Positions 35,001 to 52,244 of a DNA stretch of 64,000 nucleotides are shown piece after piece. Origin of the DNA: Zygnema cylindricum (Eukaryota; Streptophyta; Zygnematophyceae; Zygnematales; Zygnemataceae); contig JBBHKE010001779.1 in NCBI GenBank assembly GCA_037447655.1, positions 300,211 to 364,210 on the forward strand, read 5' to 3'. A model generated the notes under the pieces. The model was not told the DNA's origin, did not search any database, and saw only the letters and a list, made by a program, of their open reading frames with translations. The position numbers were made by a program, and so were the translations under genes. Position 1 is the first letter of the stretch; each line of letters opens with the position of its first letter.

Positions 35001-38000
35001 ATAATAAAATTAGGCTAGGTTATAATTAAAGAGCAGATAATAGCCATGAACTTATTCGAGTTATGAAACGATAGTAGGTTGCCGATGGAAATAGGTGTGT
35101 ACGGTGAAGGGAGAATTGGGAAACTTACCAACAGTCATACAATTGTCTTTAACTCCAACTTAACAGCAATATGGTTTCCACCGGTGTAACAAATTTAAAT
35201 CACCAAAGTCAGCAACATAAACCCTCTAAACAACTTTTTAAAATGTTTTTTCTATAGAGGAAAGTGTAGAAAAACCTGCTGAGAACGTTGCTGGCAGCAA
35301 GAACCCAACGAGCAAATTCTCGTTTTTTGCAAATACCAGCCGGATCGACTGTTTTTTCCACCACCTGTAGAAAAAGATTCCATACACACAATATGATTTA
35401 GCATGGTATTATTACTTGACATAAGTCTTAATTTATTTATTTTGTAGATTCATTGAATTCCTTTGTGAGGTCAATAGGTTTCTTGCAATGAGCTAAAAAA
35501 GGAATAAGTTATGTAAGTAATCAATTTCTTTGCTTGGTTTCTTTTAGTTCTTCCAATGACCATGGCAAAGAACAGCTTGAGGCCCATCACACAGCAGTCT
35601 TCAGAAAACGGGAGAAAAATGCAAATACTGCACAAGGACAATTGAAAACAAGAGACAAGGCAAGACAAGACAGGATAAGACAAGACAAGACAAGACAAGA
35701 CACGACTCTTTAAACAAAAATGTCTTGAGTTCACCACTCAAATCCAAACCAAAAACTTGAAGGCTAGATATGAGGCTATTGCAAAACCAATTTCGCCTGA
35801 CTTGTAACTCAGACGAAATGCAGATGATGGATGATAAATTTCTGAAGGCGGATATCGGATAAGGCAACACGAGACAAAACTGCCAAGGACCAGCTGTGGT
35901 CTCCAGCTACCCCCATGATTTCCATGAACTATGCAAACAAGGACCATTCCAGAAGCTTCCCGAAAAGAAGGCTCACTCACGAAAGCTCCCGAAAAAGGCT
36001 TTACAAGATTGAAAAATGAATAGTGCTTTCAAGTAGTAGTGCATTATGCCATAGCAAAGCTGTCAGCTGTATATATACAAAGAAAAAAGAGACAGAACAC
36101 GACAAAGACAGAACACCACACTGCCCATCAATATTAGTATAAAGGGACTGCTAGTATTAAAGTGACATAAGTATCAAGAATTCTAAATTAGGGCAGAATG
36201 TAATGCCACTCTCTTAAATAGTGTTATTAACAATATTTTATGATTTTCAGCCAAAAAAAGCGCTACCGAATTAGCGTTAAGAACAACAAGCAGTGTGCTA
36301 TTCTCCAAAGTTTTTATTTGCAGAACTAAATCAGGTAGGCAATCAAAGATAAAAACCATTGCATATTTGCCTCCATTATCATCGACGTTTTTTCTGGTCT
36401 ACAAATCTAGACCCCAAGTCGATCTCACCATAGAGGGTAAGACAAACAATATCCTGATCTGACAAAGAAAGAAACCATGTTGAATGTGGTCTGAAGTGTC
36501 GTGACATCAATTGAATGCCAGAGAACTGGCTGTCATTCTCATGCTATAAAAGACTGTCAAACTCAAAAGCCGTAAGCAGAAAAAGTCAAACTCATACAAA
36601 CAAGACTGTCAAATTCAAAAGCAGTAAAAAGAAGGAATTTTCCATTCAAACTCATGCTATAAAAGACTGTCATAAAAGACTGTCAAATTCAAAAGCAGTA
36701 AACAGAAGGAATTGTTTTTTTCAACTTAGGATCTTTGGCTGCCATTCAAACTGATGCTATAAAAGACTGTCAAATCCATAGGCAGTAAACAGGAAGGAAA
36801 GTTATTTCCAATTCATGAAACTTTCGCAGCCATTCAAACTCATACCAAATTGATAAGTAGAAAACAGGGAGGATAATTTACCAACTTACGAACCTTTAGT
36901 TTTTGCAGAGCTTCCAGAGCCTGAGCCTGTACAGGATCCACTAAGGATGGCACAACTACGTCTTTTGGATCCTTCCCGAAATCCTTATGAACATTCTGAC
37001 CCTCAATTGACATGTTGGCTTTGACTTTCGCAGAATATTTTGTGGAAGGAGAGGAAGGAGAGGAAGGAGAGGACGGTCCAAAATCGGCATCTTTAACGAC
37101 ACATGGACCTTCCAAGAAACCAGACTCCAGATTTTCACCATCGTTAGAACCGTTTGGTACTTCCCTCCACACTTTCCCTATTGTGGCGGTTTGTCGCATT
37201 TGAGCCATAGCCCGACTAGGAGCTCGTCTCCCAAACCGCCTTGCAGGAACTGCCAAAGGTCGAGCTTGTACTCGTCCCGCCTTTCCTACCTCTCCCTGTT
37301 TCTCGGCCAAATATGAGTATTCCTCTTTCGTATCTCTATTTGACAACAACGGTGTCGTTTTTTCTTTGGAGTCAATCAGACATACTTCCTCAGCATTGTT
37401 GTTGACCTCAGTTTCTTGACCTTTTACAAGGGCTTCCTCAGTCTGAGGATTTCTGGAGTAACCTCCCCAGTCCTCAAACTTGGTAGATGTTGACAAGCAA
37501 GCCAGAGGCTCTGACATCAACCGGAGGCCACCTGCACATTTTAAGCTCTTTGATGACGGTTTTTCAGGGTTTTTCAGGGTTTTTAAGGATTTAAAAAAAC
37601 AATTGGATTCTTTTCAGGATAGTTACGGTTTTCTAGGGTATTCTAGGATTTTCAGGGTTATCTAGGGTTTTTTAAGGTCTCTCCGGGTTTTTTCTAGGGG
37701 CTTCTAGGGTTTTCTTTTCTTATTACAACAGACTTCTGCACTCTCTTCAACATAACTTCCTTTTCTATAGATTGAATGAAGTACCTCGTCAACTTTTCCT
37801 GAAAAAATTCCAGTCTAAAGAGTCGTGATTTAGAAACAATCAAGTACACTTTAAATCTTTAAGGCTTTTAGAGTTTGTTAGAATTATATTAAAGCTAAGG
37901 AATTATTGGAGTGGCCTTTATATTGGTGTTGACAATTCTAATTCAGTTCCAAATAATATGGCTGATTCAGGACTGTTGAAGGACTTGCTGCTAATTAAAA

Positions 38001-39537
38001 AACACTTAGTACACTATTTTAGGTTCGAGGGGCAAAATTTAGGGGCACCAATATAGTCTCATTGTCTCTACGAACGATACACGGTGTAATATCTGTTCAT
38101 GACATTGACCAATTTTTGGAAGTAATCTTCATTTCAAGGAGGCCTACATTGATAAAAAAAGATTAGGATAGATAAATTAAAAATTCAGCTCCTACTCGCT
38201 AACATAACATTCTCCAAAAAAAAGAGGTCAATATTTTGGTTTCAAGGGGATTGTATGCATGTATCAATGAATGTGGTTTTCATGCAAGTGATGTTCAACC
38301 ACTTAAGGCTCAGATGACCGTAACCAAACACTCTACACATTATAGGGTTTACGATTAACAATCTAAATAAACTGAAAAGTTACCACGACTTTCAAGGGAA
38401 CTGAAAAGTTACCACGATTTGGAGAACCGGAAAAAGAACAAGCCAATAATCCAATAGCCAAAATGATTCCTCCGACGGTTTCTGACACCGCTGCGATTCC
38501 AAAAAAGCACGCAAAAAATCTCAAAAAAAGAGATAGGAATCACCTCAGTTCAGTGTAAAAATGTAAAAATATTTAGTGTTCTCAGGGAACATAGCCTAAA
38601 AAAAGTCGGACTTGATAATACACAAAATCACCTGAATAAACTGATAACTACACAATCTCAACAAAAAAAAGGAATCAACGCAAATAGGAAGTCTCAATTT
38701 TAATTCTTAAATAGATCACCTTAGTTTAGTCAAAAGAGGGGAAAATGTTTACTGTAGAAAACCACATTTCAGGGAACATTGGCTCAAAACAGTCGGACTT
38801 GGACTAGAAGATAGTTTAAATCAGCGAGGGAGGGAGGGATGGAGGGAGGAATAGCTACATTTTTATTTTAGTTGGATGTCTTTCAAAACTGTAGCATGAA
38901 CAGCATACAAGTATGATTAGTGTTATTGTTAACCTTCATATTTTCTCCATATAACTGCCTCAAAGATTTGAGCTTCTCAAATAACTTCTCAAAAAAATGA
39001 AAACTGAAAGACAGTCATACCTGGAGGAATAATGGTTACCCATTGGTCCAAGGCCACTGCTTGTGACCAGCCTCCATAACCATCCTCTTCATCAAAATAT
39101 AAGGGGTTACCATGTGTATAAAAGGTTTCTATGCATTTCCGTTGGACTTTCTGTCTTGAAACGAAATGCCTGTACTGTTTTGCAAATATATAGTTACTTG
39201 TATTATTTTGTTGAATCAATCCTTCATCTTCTACTATTGTCTGGAAAACAAGCTTTTTTGAATCTTCATCTCTGGTATCACTGAATTTATCTACATTTAG
39301 GTGAGCCTCTATATTACCTCCTTGTCTACAATACTTGAGGAAATGATGATATGTGCGACCTTTTTTTGCCAGTAAATTGACAGAACTTATAAATGATCCT
39401 GAAAAAAGAGAAGGACGATGAGCCACAATTTGCATTGGCAACACTTTTCCATCTGAATGAAATGATTGTGTTGTTGGACATGAGTGAGACGCTGGCAGCT
39501 TCAATAAAGACTGCCTTGACACTAAAATTACATCCAT
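29060..39537 (-). CDS. Chloroplast-type SLH-domain coiled-coil protein
   Basis: Orthologue-like to the plant S-layer-homology protein family of Arabidopsis AT5G23890; its biochemical role is unknown. Exons in transcript order: 39537-39021, 38490-38413, 37531-36894, 35364-35276, 34912-34809, 34043-33926, 33190-33115, 32820-32706, 31381-31068, 30437-30229, 29351-29060. All phases agree, giving 849 aa. The N-terminus (MDVILVSRQSLLKLPASHS) is Ser-rich and basic, fitting a plastid transit peptide (inference). One membrane segment (VGGIILAIGLLACSFSG) is at about 179-195. SLH-type segments follow: VVEKTVDPAGICKKREFARW, LPATYVDGLTDLAFDDV, QDPDFPAIQGLAEAGLISS, SPLTRQDLICWKMALE, EMSGFIDVDRI, YTRRFEPKKAVNHAQA. 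Residues about 590-780 are charged Ala/Glu/Lys coiled coil, then a basic tail. The exon 3 donor (aag|gttcgt) was chosen because it alone keeps phase and the LKVVE match, although gtaagt lies 4 bases on. In-frame Met codons exist upstream of 39537 through a CT tract; I consider that tract 5' untranslated. Confidence 0.94.
29541..29713. mobile_element. Possible pogo-like MITE in SLH intron 10
   Basis: The ends attagaacctctc and gagaggttctact are inverted. The interior has paired taattcaataacct motifs and a ccccccccctgaggtgggg core. The terminus resembles the TAGAACCTCTA ends of plant pogo/Tigger-type elements (family knowledge). It carries no coding region. Confidence 0.6.
29990..30229 (-). repeat. 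Tandem array at the SLH exon 10 donor
   Basis: On the gene strand the intron begins gtatgtgtattttccggtta and continues ttttggtgtctgttttcttg aaggacatgcttttcag. This unit of about 57 bases repeats four times away from the exon. Copies retain a remnant of the exon end (gcgag followed by atatgtg). The array thus contains duplicated exon-intron junctions. Confidence 0.88.
30470..30600 (-). repeat. Short duplication in SLH intron 9
   Basis: agagagggaaaacaagttgc occurs at about 30496 and 30578, each preceded by related purine-rich sequence. It lies a few dozen bases upstream of exon 10 on the gene strand. Confidence 0.75.
31335..31560 (-). repeat. Duplicated acceptor and start of SLH exon 9
   Basis: The exon 9 start with its acceptor (plus-strand order tttttaggctcaaagcgtcg, agtatagcctgtaaccac) recurs at about 31473-31545 as cttttaggctcaaaacgttg, agtctagcctgtaaccat. 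The copy lies within the preceding intron and carries changes. The true exon 9 is 31068-31381. Confidence 0.9.
31655..31712 (+). other. tRNA-like 3' half (possible SINE relic)
   Basis: caggttcgaatccc-like sequence (ggttcagggttcgaatccct) is a good tRNA B-box/T-arm, followed by ttcctggtgcc. I cannot fold a convincing complete tRNA upstream. A degraded tRNA or tRNA-derived SINE is more likely than a working gene. It sits in SLH intron 8. Confidence 0.35.
33395..33660 (-). repeat. Tandem duplication in SLH intron 6
   Basis: About 33405-33525 and 33535-33655 share tgcattt(a/g)acttt, gcaagaaag, agctaat/agcttat, caacttgccattt/caacctgtcattt and cctcaacc in order. The period is roughly 130 bases. The copies are well diverged. 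Confidence 0.75.
34014..34550 (-). repeat. Tandem array next to SLH exon 6 acceptor
   Basis: Units of about 110-130 bases contain gcctgcctcagcaaggcctg (the exon 6 start plus acceptor on the minus strand), then ccagcccgaaattattaaa, taataaatctgttatttaaa and acatgaatatcagacat.tgg. The copy at about 34207 keeps gcctgcttcagcaagccctg. Later copies lose the exon part. The array lies in intron 5. Confidence 0.85.
35625..35702 (-). repeat. GACAA-type pentamer repeat
   Basis: acaagacaagacaagacaag with related gacaaggc units. Located in intron 3 of the SLH gene. Open frames on the minus strand here are artefacts. Confidence 0.9.
36515..36893 (-). repeat. Tandem array at the SLH exon 3 donor
   Basis: Units contain gccattcaaactcatgctat, aaaagactgtcaaattcaaa, gcagtaaacagaaggaat and then caacttaggatctttggct. 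The last part resembles the exon 3 end with donor (caacttacgaacctttagtt on the plus strand). About four units are seen; they start exactly at the exon edge. Confidence 0.82.
37555..37720 (-). repeat. Irregular TTTAGGG-like repeats in SLH intron 2
   Basis: ttttcagggtttttcagggt, ttctagggtattctaggatt and tctagggttttttaagg style units lie just before the acceptor of exon 3 on the gene strand. They resemble plant telomere units but are irregular; a chance low-complexity expansion is as likely. Confidence 0.6.
38370..38425 (-). repeat. Duplicated donor of SLH exon 2
   Basis: ctgaaaagttaccacga occurs twice, 30 bases apart, around the donor of the 78-base membrane-segment exon. On the gene strand both copies read tcgtg|gtaacttttcag. 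The first donor (38412) gives the correct phase. Confidence 0.85.
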
Positions 39538-39634
39538 TTCTGGATTCAAAATCGACTTGCTTGAGTTTTCAGGAGGCTTCCATTTTCTTGTATAGCAAGC
39601 AAATTTGAGAAAGTTCACAAACACACAAGCAGAA

Positions 39635-39835
39635 TAACAGAGAAAGAGAGAGAGTATAGACAAATGGAGCAGTACGGAGAAAGTGAGACAGAACGGAGAA
39701 AGAGAGAAGGTATAGAGAAAGAGACACAGAGCAGAAGAAGCAAAATAGATAAAAGTTTGGAAACAATAAAGAGAGAGAGGGAGAGAGAAAGGGAGGAGGA
39801 GAGGGGGAGAGGGAGAGAGCAAGAGGACAACAGCA
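39635..39835 (-). repeat. CT tract upstream of SLH start
   Basis: On the gene strand this is an interrupted (CT)n/(CCCTCT)n stretch from about 100 bases upstream of the proposed ATG. It may be 5' untranslated leader or promoter; plant leaders often contain CT tracts. No TATA box is obvious. Confidence 0.7.
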
Positions 39836-39837
39836 CC

Positions 39838-40902
39838 AAAGTATGATAAGTGTGGAAAACAGTATATTTGAAGAGAGCAGTTTTTTCAAAAATCCCTTCA
39901 AAATATCATAGATGGTAACGAGAGGAGAGAATGAAAAGGGCGCAAACGACAAACATCCTTAACATGTTCAAATATCGTCCTCCTTTTGGCACAAACCCTA
40001 AAAAGGTCATTCAAATGAGATTTTTAAGAATTAGTATATTTTGTGACAGCTCCATATTTAGATAACATTTGTTGGCTTGCTCGGAAAATACCAATTCTAA
40101 GCCGATTAAACTCGATAGTATACAACGTTCGTATAAAATGCACTTTTTGAAAAAAATGAAACCAGTATATGACTTTGAAGTAATCTCCCGAAATAGCTTT
40201 TGCTAGCCTACTTAGAAATTACCAATTCTTAATAGGTTAAAGTCGGCAAGATATGACGTTTTGCCTACAAAATGCTGCACTTTTTCTTCCGACTTGTAAT
40301 GAAGCCATGGTGTTCCTTACGTGTACGGCCTGGATTATTCCTATAGGACGGCCAAAAAAAATTGCCCGATTTACTACACGTGCCAAATTTTGCACCGTTC
40401 GTTTAGCAGTTTCGTACAGCAGTGCATAGATTCAAATTATTTTTTACCGTAAAAACGACAGCAAAATTTAAATTCTTCCTTTTGCCGTACTTAATACTTT
40501 GTCGTTTCTGGATTGCGACTGCCTCTGACGCAGCGAATTCCGTGCGACCTTTTAAAATTTGTAGCCTATAATGGGACGGGTACAAAGGGGGTTTATAAGC
40601 TCCTTCTTCTGCATACTATTGCTCTGCTCATCAGAAGTGCTTTGTGAACGTGACACTTGTCACAATCCTGCTGGATCCAGCCACGTGTCCCCTTCCAGTG
40701 AGGAATTTTCTGTGCACTAACTACTCTGCCATATTTAAACTGCTGTACTAATCAGTCTTACTCTTCCTAATTTTTGCCTTTTTCCCCGTTTCGCCGAGCC
40801 GATGCGCCTTTTCTAGGACCTGACCTCGACCCATTGTGGTCATTTTGATCTCTAATTTACCCCCCCCCCCCCCTCCCCTCCATCCTCTTTTTTTTGACTC
40901 AG
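39838..40902. other. Divergent promoter region, SLH / UPF0047
   Basis: About 1 kb separates the SLH start from the first recognised UPF0047 exon. ccatatttaaactgc at about 40730 is TATA-like in + orientation. cgtggatgtc and cacgtg-type motifs are present. The 5'-most UPF0047 exon should be here. atggtgttccttac at 40309 before a gt would join in phase but is only a guess. A C-run lies at 40860-40873. Confidence 0.45.
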
Positions 40903-47420
<6,518 letters not shown>

Positions 47421-47689
47421 GAGGTTTTGTCCTTTTTTGTACATAAACAAACATATTATATAAGCTGGCGTATAAATGTGGGTCAAAATTAAATTGGTCG
47501 TTTTGTCGTTTGGTCGTTTTTTGTTTTCGTTTTCGTAAAAGTTTCGTTTTTTTGTTTTTTGTAAAAGTTTGTTTTTTCTTTTCTACATTTTGGTTTTTTT
47601 TTACATTTGGTCCATGGCTCAATTCTACATATTTATCAGAACAACAGCAAACAAGTATCCAGCATTTGCAGGAAAAAAATGACATAGAC

Positions 47690-48312
47690 GGTGTGCCCAT
47701 GTAACCGAAACTTTAGAATGTCGCTTTGAATTTTAGCGCAGATTTACCGGTGTACTTTTCAAAGTGTTCCTATGTCAATCATTACTTGCACCTTCATTGC
47801 TTTGAATATGTGACGGTTGTAGACGTCTCCAAAACTTGCGACGGGTGTAGATGCTAACAAACCGTAGATGCTCACACGTGGACGAAATAAGCAATCGCCT
47901 ATGTCTACAAATGCTGGAAAGAAATTACGTACAGCCAAACAAACAAAAAAAATGTTTGCAAACGGACAAAAACATTTTTTTCATGTACTCTTCCAAATGT
48001 AAGTTAGAATTTTCGAAGACGTTTCACGCGTGCAATACCGTTTTGCTATTCGTCAATCGGCATTTACTTCTATTAAAATCACCTCGCGAGTCGCTTTCAT
48101 TTAAAGTACGAAGATGAGCTGGAAGTGGGTCGAAAGGATAATAACGCCAAATTGGACTACTATCAAAGTTTTAACTTTTAAGAGCACATAAAATGTACTT
48201 TGGTTCTTGCCCATTTTTCGTACGGCGTAAGTTTTTCTCGTTGCAAGTCCCATTTTTTGTGAAAGCGACGGAAAAAAACCTTTACTTAGTTACTTTAACA
48301 TATGGGCACACC
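47690..48312. mobile_element. Short TIR element, GGTGTGCCCATGT family
   Basis: The ends ggtgtgcccatgtaac and ttaacatatgggcacacc are inverted. The interior shares caaagtg.tcc.tatgt, gtgacgg.tgtagacg and cgta.ggc.aagtttttctcg with the larger element at 55714-60666, so it looks like an internally deleted relative. There is no transposase frame. Confidence 0.65.
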
Positions 48313-48656
48313 ATCCTATATTTGGGCAAATGACATACATTCACCCACGTTCCCCGGATATTCGGAAATCTCGTAAGTCAATATTGAACCCTGCGTGTTG
48401 TTGTACGGAAATATTTTGCGGGACTCGCCGTATGATGAAACGTCATCCAGCAGCAACCGACATCTCATAGGTCGCCGAAGTAACTTCATGTTGTCGTTCA
48501 AGTTTCAACCCGATACTTATTCCGTTCCACGTGTCACCATGCGCTCTTTCTGCTGTGTACTCTCAATTTAATAACTTTTCCTTTTTTTGTTTAAATTGAG
48601 ATACGGTTTAGTTTGACTTCAATTTCCTCTCCACTCTTGTTATAATGTCGAGAAAG

Positions 48657-50191
48657 TACACCGCGAATCGTAATTAGAGTAAATTACTCTAATTCGGTCG
48701 CTCGAAATTTCGACTCTATTACATCAAATAGAGTAAATGATTATAATTTTTTCATTATTCTAATTTAGGTAATTTTTAATTAGCGTAACAAAATTGTAAT
48801 ATAGGTTCGTTTTAAATAGTGTGGAGTACGGACGACGTTCGACCGTGCAAAATTGTACTTTTTTAAGTAAAAAGGTACAAAAATAATGATTTAATACAAT
48901 CGCGCTCGCACATGAAATCGCACTAAACGAAAAATTAATCACATCGAAAAAAAGCCGTTCGCATAACTCTCGTCCGTCGACAGCATCGCAACAGTGTGAA
49001 CATCAGCTGACATTCAGCGCGACAAATAATACTAACGTCATAATGACGTCAAAACTATACAGACTGACAGATTCTGTACATCTACATAATTTAGTGTTCA
49101 TAATTTCAGCGTGGAAATTTATTGCCGACATAACCCAATATAGAGTACTTAAATAAATTAGAGTAAACTTCCTATGTGAAAAAGTTCTATCACATAAATT
49201 AGAGTTCATTACTCTAATTGTTTTTTTTGGTTTTTTTTAGTGTTGTGTATCGGTAAGGATTTGCCGATAACCGATATGGGCCTTTTTTCGGGTATCCGAT
49301 AATCGATATATTGGTGCGATATATCGACATCGGTCTTATCGCCGATAAGTAGCCGATAAGGTATTTATCGCCGATAATGCCGATAACGATAATTATCGGC
49401 GATAATTGTACGGACCGTACAGATAAATGTACGGTCTGTACACTCAACTGTACATCATATTCTCCGGACGTGTACAAGCATAGAAAGTACCGTAGCCGCC
49501 ATGAAATCTGTACGATTTTGATACGGATCCATTTTGATACGAATCCAATAAAAATGATGTACCTTTCACATCCGACGCCATGGCTTTGTCCCTTAATTCC
49601 TTGAGATCCACTGGGGACCTGCCACGTGTCAATCTGTCGACTTTTTTGGCAAAAGCTGCCAAAAGAGCCATTCCGGGATGCCGGCGCTCACGCTGGCCCG
49701 TCAGCTCGTGTTTTCTCATTCCAAGTCGTCCGTTCGATTCCGGCGGCGCGCAGATTGTTATTTTGCGTTTTTTAGACTTTTGTGTCCGCCGTCCTTTTCC
49801 AGTTCCATGTTCACCAGTTTTTTAGTAAACTTCCGTACGACGCCGTAAAATTTTTGTTCAGTTAACCGGCCAACGTTTATGTGCCGCGTTCACTGTAATA
49901 AATTGCAGCTAAACCGTATCGGAACAGATTTCTATACGTGGCATGCCAAGCTATATAAAATCAATAAAATAATACAGTATGTTATAAAGTACTATTGTAT
50001 GCTACTATATATTTTTGAAGTTATCGCCGATATGGAATTTGTTGGTCCCAAACCGATATATCGGAACCTCTTACCGTTCGATAACCGATAACTATCGGTA
50101 TCGGTGTTATCGCGATAAGTTTTCTACCGATACACAACACTAGTTTTTTTACTCTAATTTTTTCATTACTCTAATTACGATTCGCGGTGTA
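48657..50191. mobile_element. TIR element split by a nested hAT-like insertion
   Basis: The left end tacaccgcgaatcgtaatta (then gagtaa) and right end actctaattacgattcgcgg (then tgta) are near-perfect inverted repeats. Subtracting the insertion at 49238-50142 leaves about 630 bases. Same family as 4873-5372; the interiors share the aaatttcgactctat and gtgcaaaa.tgtactttttta motifs. There is no coding region. Confidence 0.82.
49238..50142. mobile_element. hAT-like element, 905 bp, 8-bp TSD
   Basis: Termini tagtgttgtgtatcggta and taccgatacacaacacta are perfect inverted repeats. The element is flanked by gttttttt on both sides (49230-49237 and 50143-50150). Repeated gccgataa/tatcgg motifs occupy the subtermini. 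TIR form and 8-bp duplication fit the hAT superfamily. The interior (49480-49820) is more GC-rich, with an open frame of 91 codons (minus) that I do not recognise; no transposase, so non-autonomous and possibly carrying captured sequence. Confidence 0.85.
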
Positions 50192-51354
50192 GTTAATTAA
50201 TATATTGAGATATAGTGTAGTTAGGTCAAATTGTACCAAATCAGGATTTTTTTACATCTTAAAGTAATGTATGCTAGTATTTGGATACCTGAATACGAGT
50301 TTTTGTGATTTTTTTTTTCTTTGTTTGTGGTGTTTTAATTCGGCGTTTATTATTAAAAATACATCTATGTGTCCGATATGTAATCAAATAGACATTAATA
50401 TGTGTTTGTGATTTGTTTTTAACATGCGTATATATATAAATATATTCTTATCCTTTTTAACCTAAAATAATTTCATCTTATTGGCGAATATGGGAAACTA
50501 ATGGAGGCTTTCACAATGCCAAATAATTTTGCCGAATATTCACCATAGCCAAAGAATATTCTAACAAATGCGGTGACTATGATCAAAACTGAGCTCGCAA
50601 ATATGTAACAAGAAAAGGACAAATTAAAACATGTATGCATCTAATTTTTGTTACATTCCACAATAGACCAATTAGAACAATGTTTTGGCACATCAAAGTC
50701 ACGAACAAAAATAACAAACTGAGGTATCATCAACGAAATGACGATAATAAGACGACAACCATTCACATATTTTTTTGAATCTATGATTTGGCATTTTTAC
50801 ACAATGCTAGTAAAACGCTAATTTAAAATTCCGGCTTTCCGTCTCCAAAAGTTGTATGGGGGACCAAATTCAGGTGATATGCTTAATATAAATGTGTGAC
50901 GGTACACCATTTGAGTGCAAGATAGGAAAAGACATAAAGAAGTTCAAATGGAAGCGACAAGTGTAACACAATATCACACTCTCCCCTCTCCCCTCACCAA
51001 GAACACAGGGACAAACACAAAGAAACCCTAAAAATATCAAATCAAAACCCTACCACGAACAAAATCAAATTCAAATAGTTAAATCAAGAATATAGTTTTC
51101 AACAGAATGGATCGTATAACCAAATTTATACGAATGGAATTTAGATCAAAATCATAATAACAATGTTGAATATAGGAATATATCGAAACCCACTTTTATA
51201 GGTTTATGGCTCATAAATGAATGATATTTTGATATATATATATATAGGAAAAAAAAACATTTTTACATAATTTTGTAGGGAGAAGGAGGTCGCACCAATC
51301 ATGTTCGTGTTTTTTCCAATACTCTTGTTTTTCATTCTTTCAAACAACGTACCA
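50192..51354. other. AT-rich intergenic, no gene seen
   Basis: No open frame or family is recognised. A short (TA)n run is at 51230-51245. Confidence 0.6.
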
Positions 51355-51835
51355 CCCTCATCCCTCTCTCTCCCTCCCTTTCTCCCTCTATCTCTCCCCC
51401 TATCTCTCGCTCCCTCTCGCCCTCTATCGTGCTCTACCTCCCTCCCTCTCTCGCTCCATTCATATCTCCCTCCCTCCTCCCCATACCTCTCGCTCTCCCT
51501 CTCTCCCTACCTCCATTCCTCCCTCCTTTCCCTCCCCCTTTCTCTCCCTCCCTCTCTCCGTGCTTTCCTCCCTCCCTTCCCCTCTCCTTTCCTCCGTCTC
51601 TCCCCTCCCTCCTTCCGTCCCTTTCTTTCCTCTCTCCCTCTCCTCCCTCCATCCTCCTCCCTCCCGCCTCCCCTTGTCTCCCTCCTCTCCCTCCTCTCCT
51701 TCTCTCCCTCCCCTCCTTACCTCTCTCTCCCTCCCTCTCTCCCTCCCTCTCTCTCCGCCTCCCTCTCCCCTTACCTCCCTCTCCCCTTAACTTCTTCCTT
51801 CCTCCCTCCTTCCATCCTTCCTCTTCTCCCTCGCA
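51355..51835. repeat. Interrupted CCCT/CT-rich tract
   Basis: About 480 bases of almost pure pyrimidine with ctccctccctctct units. Overlapping open frames in two phases are artefacts. Confidence 0.95.
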
Positions 51836-52244
51836 ACTCTAACAATTAATTATGTATCGACGTGCCCGTATTGCATCGCTCAACCGATATATCGCCGATC
51901 TATAAGGTTCGAGCCCTGTCGCGTCGCATGTGTACATCAGGCCTGTTCTCCATTAGGCGGTCCCAGTAAACATGCGGATACGTCTATTTCTAGTGTTTAT
52001 TGGCACGGCCTCCATTATGTCGTGCCAGTAGACATCATTTCTCAATTATGATTGGCGCCACGTAGGTTAGTTTTCATATTCTTAAAATCTAGAAATATTC
52101 TTCAAGCTGAAAATCTGTACATAATATTTGTACGAGCGGAGGTAGTTAATGATTCATAAGAAAATTTTGCGACCAGATTTTAATTTTGAAATTGAAAATC
52201 AAAATTACGGAACAGAATGTCAAAAAGGCGCCGCAAACTTTTAA

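Noticed and set aside
38989-39822. Start of the SLH protein at the far upstream Met (39822)
   Set aside because: The extra 95 residues are a CT-tract translation (hydrophobic Leu/Ser/Phe). The Met at 39537 begins a sensible transit-like peptide.
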